Made by a program: the position numbers and the translations under genes. Positions 31,785-31,994 of a stretch of DNA of 31,994 bases are shown one piece after another. How positions within the stretch are numbered: the first letter of the stretch is position 1; each line of letters opens with the position of its first letter. Under the pieces are notes generated by a model. That model did not search any database and had not been told where the DNA came from. It saw only the letters and a list, made by a program, of their open reading frames with translations. This stretch comes from an uncultured Collinsella sp. (GTDB lineage: Bacteria > Actinomycetota > Coriobacteriia > Coriobacteriales > Coriobacteriaceae), in the NCBI GenBank assembly GCA_900755685.1, contig CAAEHI010000012.1:1-31994 (forward strand). Reading direction: 5' to 3'.

Positions 31785-31974
31785 AAGCACTGCATGGATT
31801 CGAACCTCGGTCGAGGCGCGGGCGTAAAGAAAACGCGGAGCGTTTTTAGCCGGCGAGCGAGCACGCCGGCAGGCGGGCGAAGCCGGTGCGGATCCGCGCA
31901 GCGGATGCGCGGAATCCTATACGCCGCACCATTTGAGATTAAAGCTCCCGGCAACGGGGGCTTTTCTTTTATGT
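31785..31974 (+). repeat. 190-bp tail-repeat unit behind tRNA-Arg copy 3
   Basis: It contains the inverted T-arm (GGATTCGAACC at 31797-31807), the conserved hairpin block (31822-31846) and GC-rich hairpins. A second tRNA 3' end with CCA and terminator follows (31912-31974), apparently identical to 31722-31784 at an exact 190-base offset. Confidence 0.88.
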
Positions 31975-31994
31975 CGCCGCTGCATGGATTCGAA
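31975..31994 (+). repeat. Start of a further tail-repeat unit, cut by window end
   Basis: CTGCATGGATTCGAA (31980-31994) repeats 31790-31804, showing that the array continues beyond the window. Confidence 0.8.

Noticed and set aside
31110..31994. CRISPR-like array suggested by periodic repeats
   Set aside because: The repeats are about 190 bases apart with long units made of tRNA ends and hairpins; there are no short spacers and no cas genes.

Overview
The window looks like the chromosome of a high-GC Gram-positive bacterium of the class Coriobacteriia, most likely Collinsella or a close relative. This is inferred from the strong G/C third-position bias, the frequent GTG starts, a Tad pilus locus without an outer-membrane secretin in view, and a C-P lyase operon that ends in a PHP-type cyclic phosphodiesterase like the one characterised from Eggerthella lenta. 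No 16S gene or other phylogenetic marker is present to prove it. Every protein gene is on the + strand except one 57-residue membrane protein at 28802-28975.

Region 1 (1-8029) is a Tad/Flp pilus operon: the 3' part of a TadZ/CpaE-like ATPase, TadA, TadB, TadC, an Flp-like pilin, a one-pass membrane protein, a second small pilin-like protein, a TadE-like pseudopilin, a large TadG-like protein, another TadE-like protein and a DUF192 protein. Nearly all genes overlap or abut. Four of the small proteins share the same prepilin-type processing motif (A, then Q-x-T-x-E).

Region 2 (8127-14236) has tRNA-Phe with an unusual repeat in its tail, a GH5-like protein that has lost the expected catalytic acid/base glutamate, and then translation-related housekeeping genes: rsmI, metG, ksgA (rsmA) and a tatD-family nuclease.

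Region 3 (14290-25733) is a complete phosphonate import and C-P lyase operon in the order phnD-C-E1-E2-G-H-I-J-K-M-L-PHP-O. The ABC transporter imports phosphonates. PhnGHIJ with PhnKL displaces adenine from ATP, attaches the phosphonate to ribose and cleaves the C-P bond. PhnM removes pyrophosphate. The PHP enzyme should open and dephosphorylate the cyclic product to ribose 5-phosphate, which replaces PhnP and makes PhnN unnecessary. PhnO would acetylate aminoalkylphosphonates.

Region 4 (25787-30920) has tRNA-Leu(CAG) with the same type of tail repeat, a palindrome-bounded AT-rich intergenic element, an SPFH/band-7 protein, rlmH, proC, a REP-like palindromic element, the small minus-strand membrane protein, serS, and an uncharacterised protein behind a LexA/SOS-like operator.

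Region 5 (30957-31994) has three tRNA-Arg(ACG) genes of apparently identical sequence. Two are followed by about 190-bp tail-repeat units, and one of these arrays runs off the end of the window.

The most unusual signal is this family of tRNA-tail repeats, found behind tRNA-Phe, tRNA-Leu and tRNA-Arg. Each carries, just after the tRNA terminator, a reverse-complement copy of that particular tRNA's T-arm. A conserved GC hairpin block follows, and in the Phe and Arg cases a second copy of the tRNA 3' end plus terminator closes the unit.
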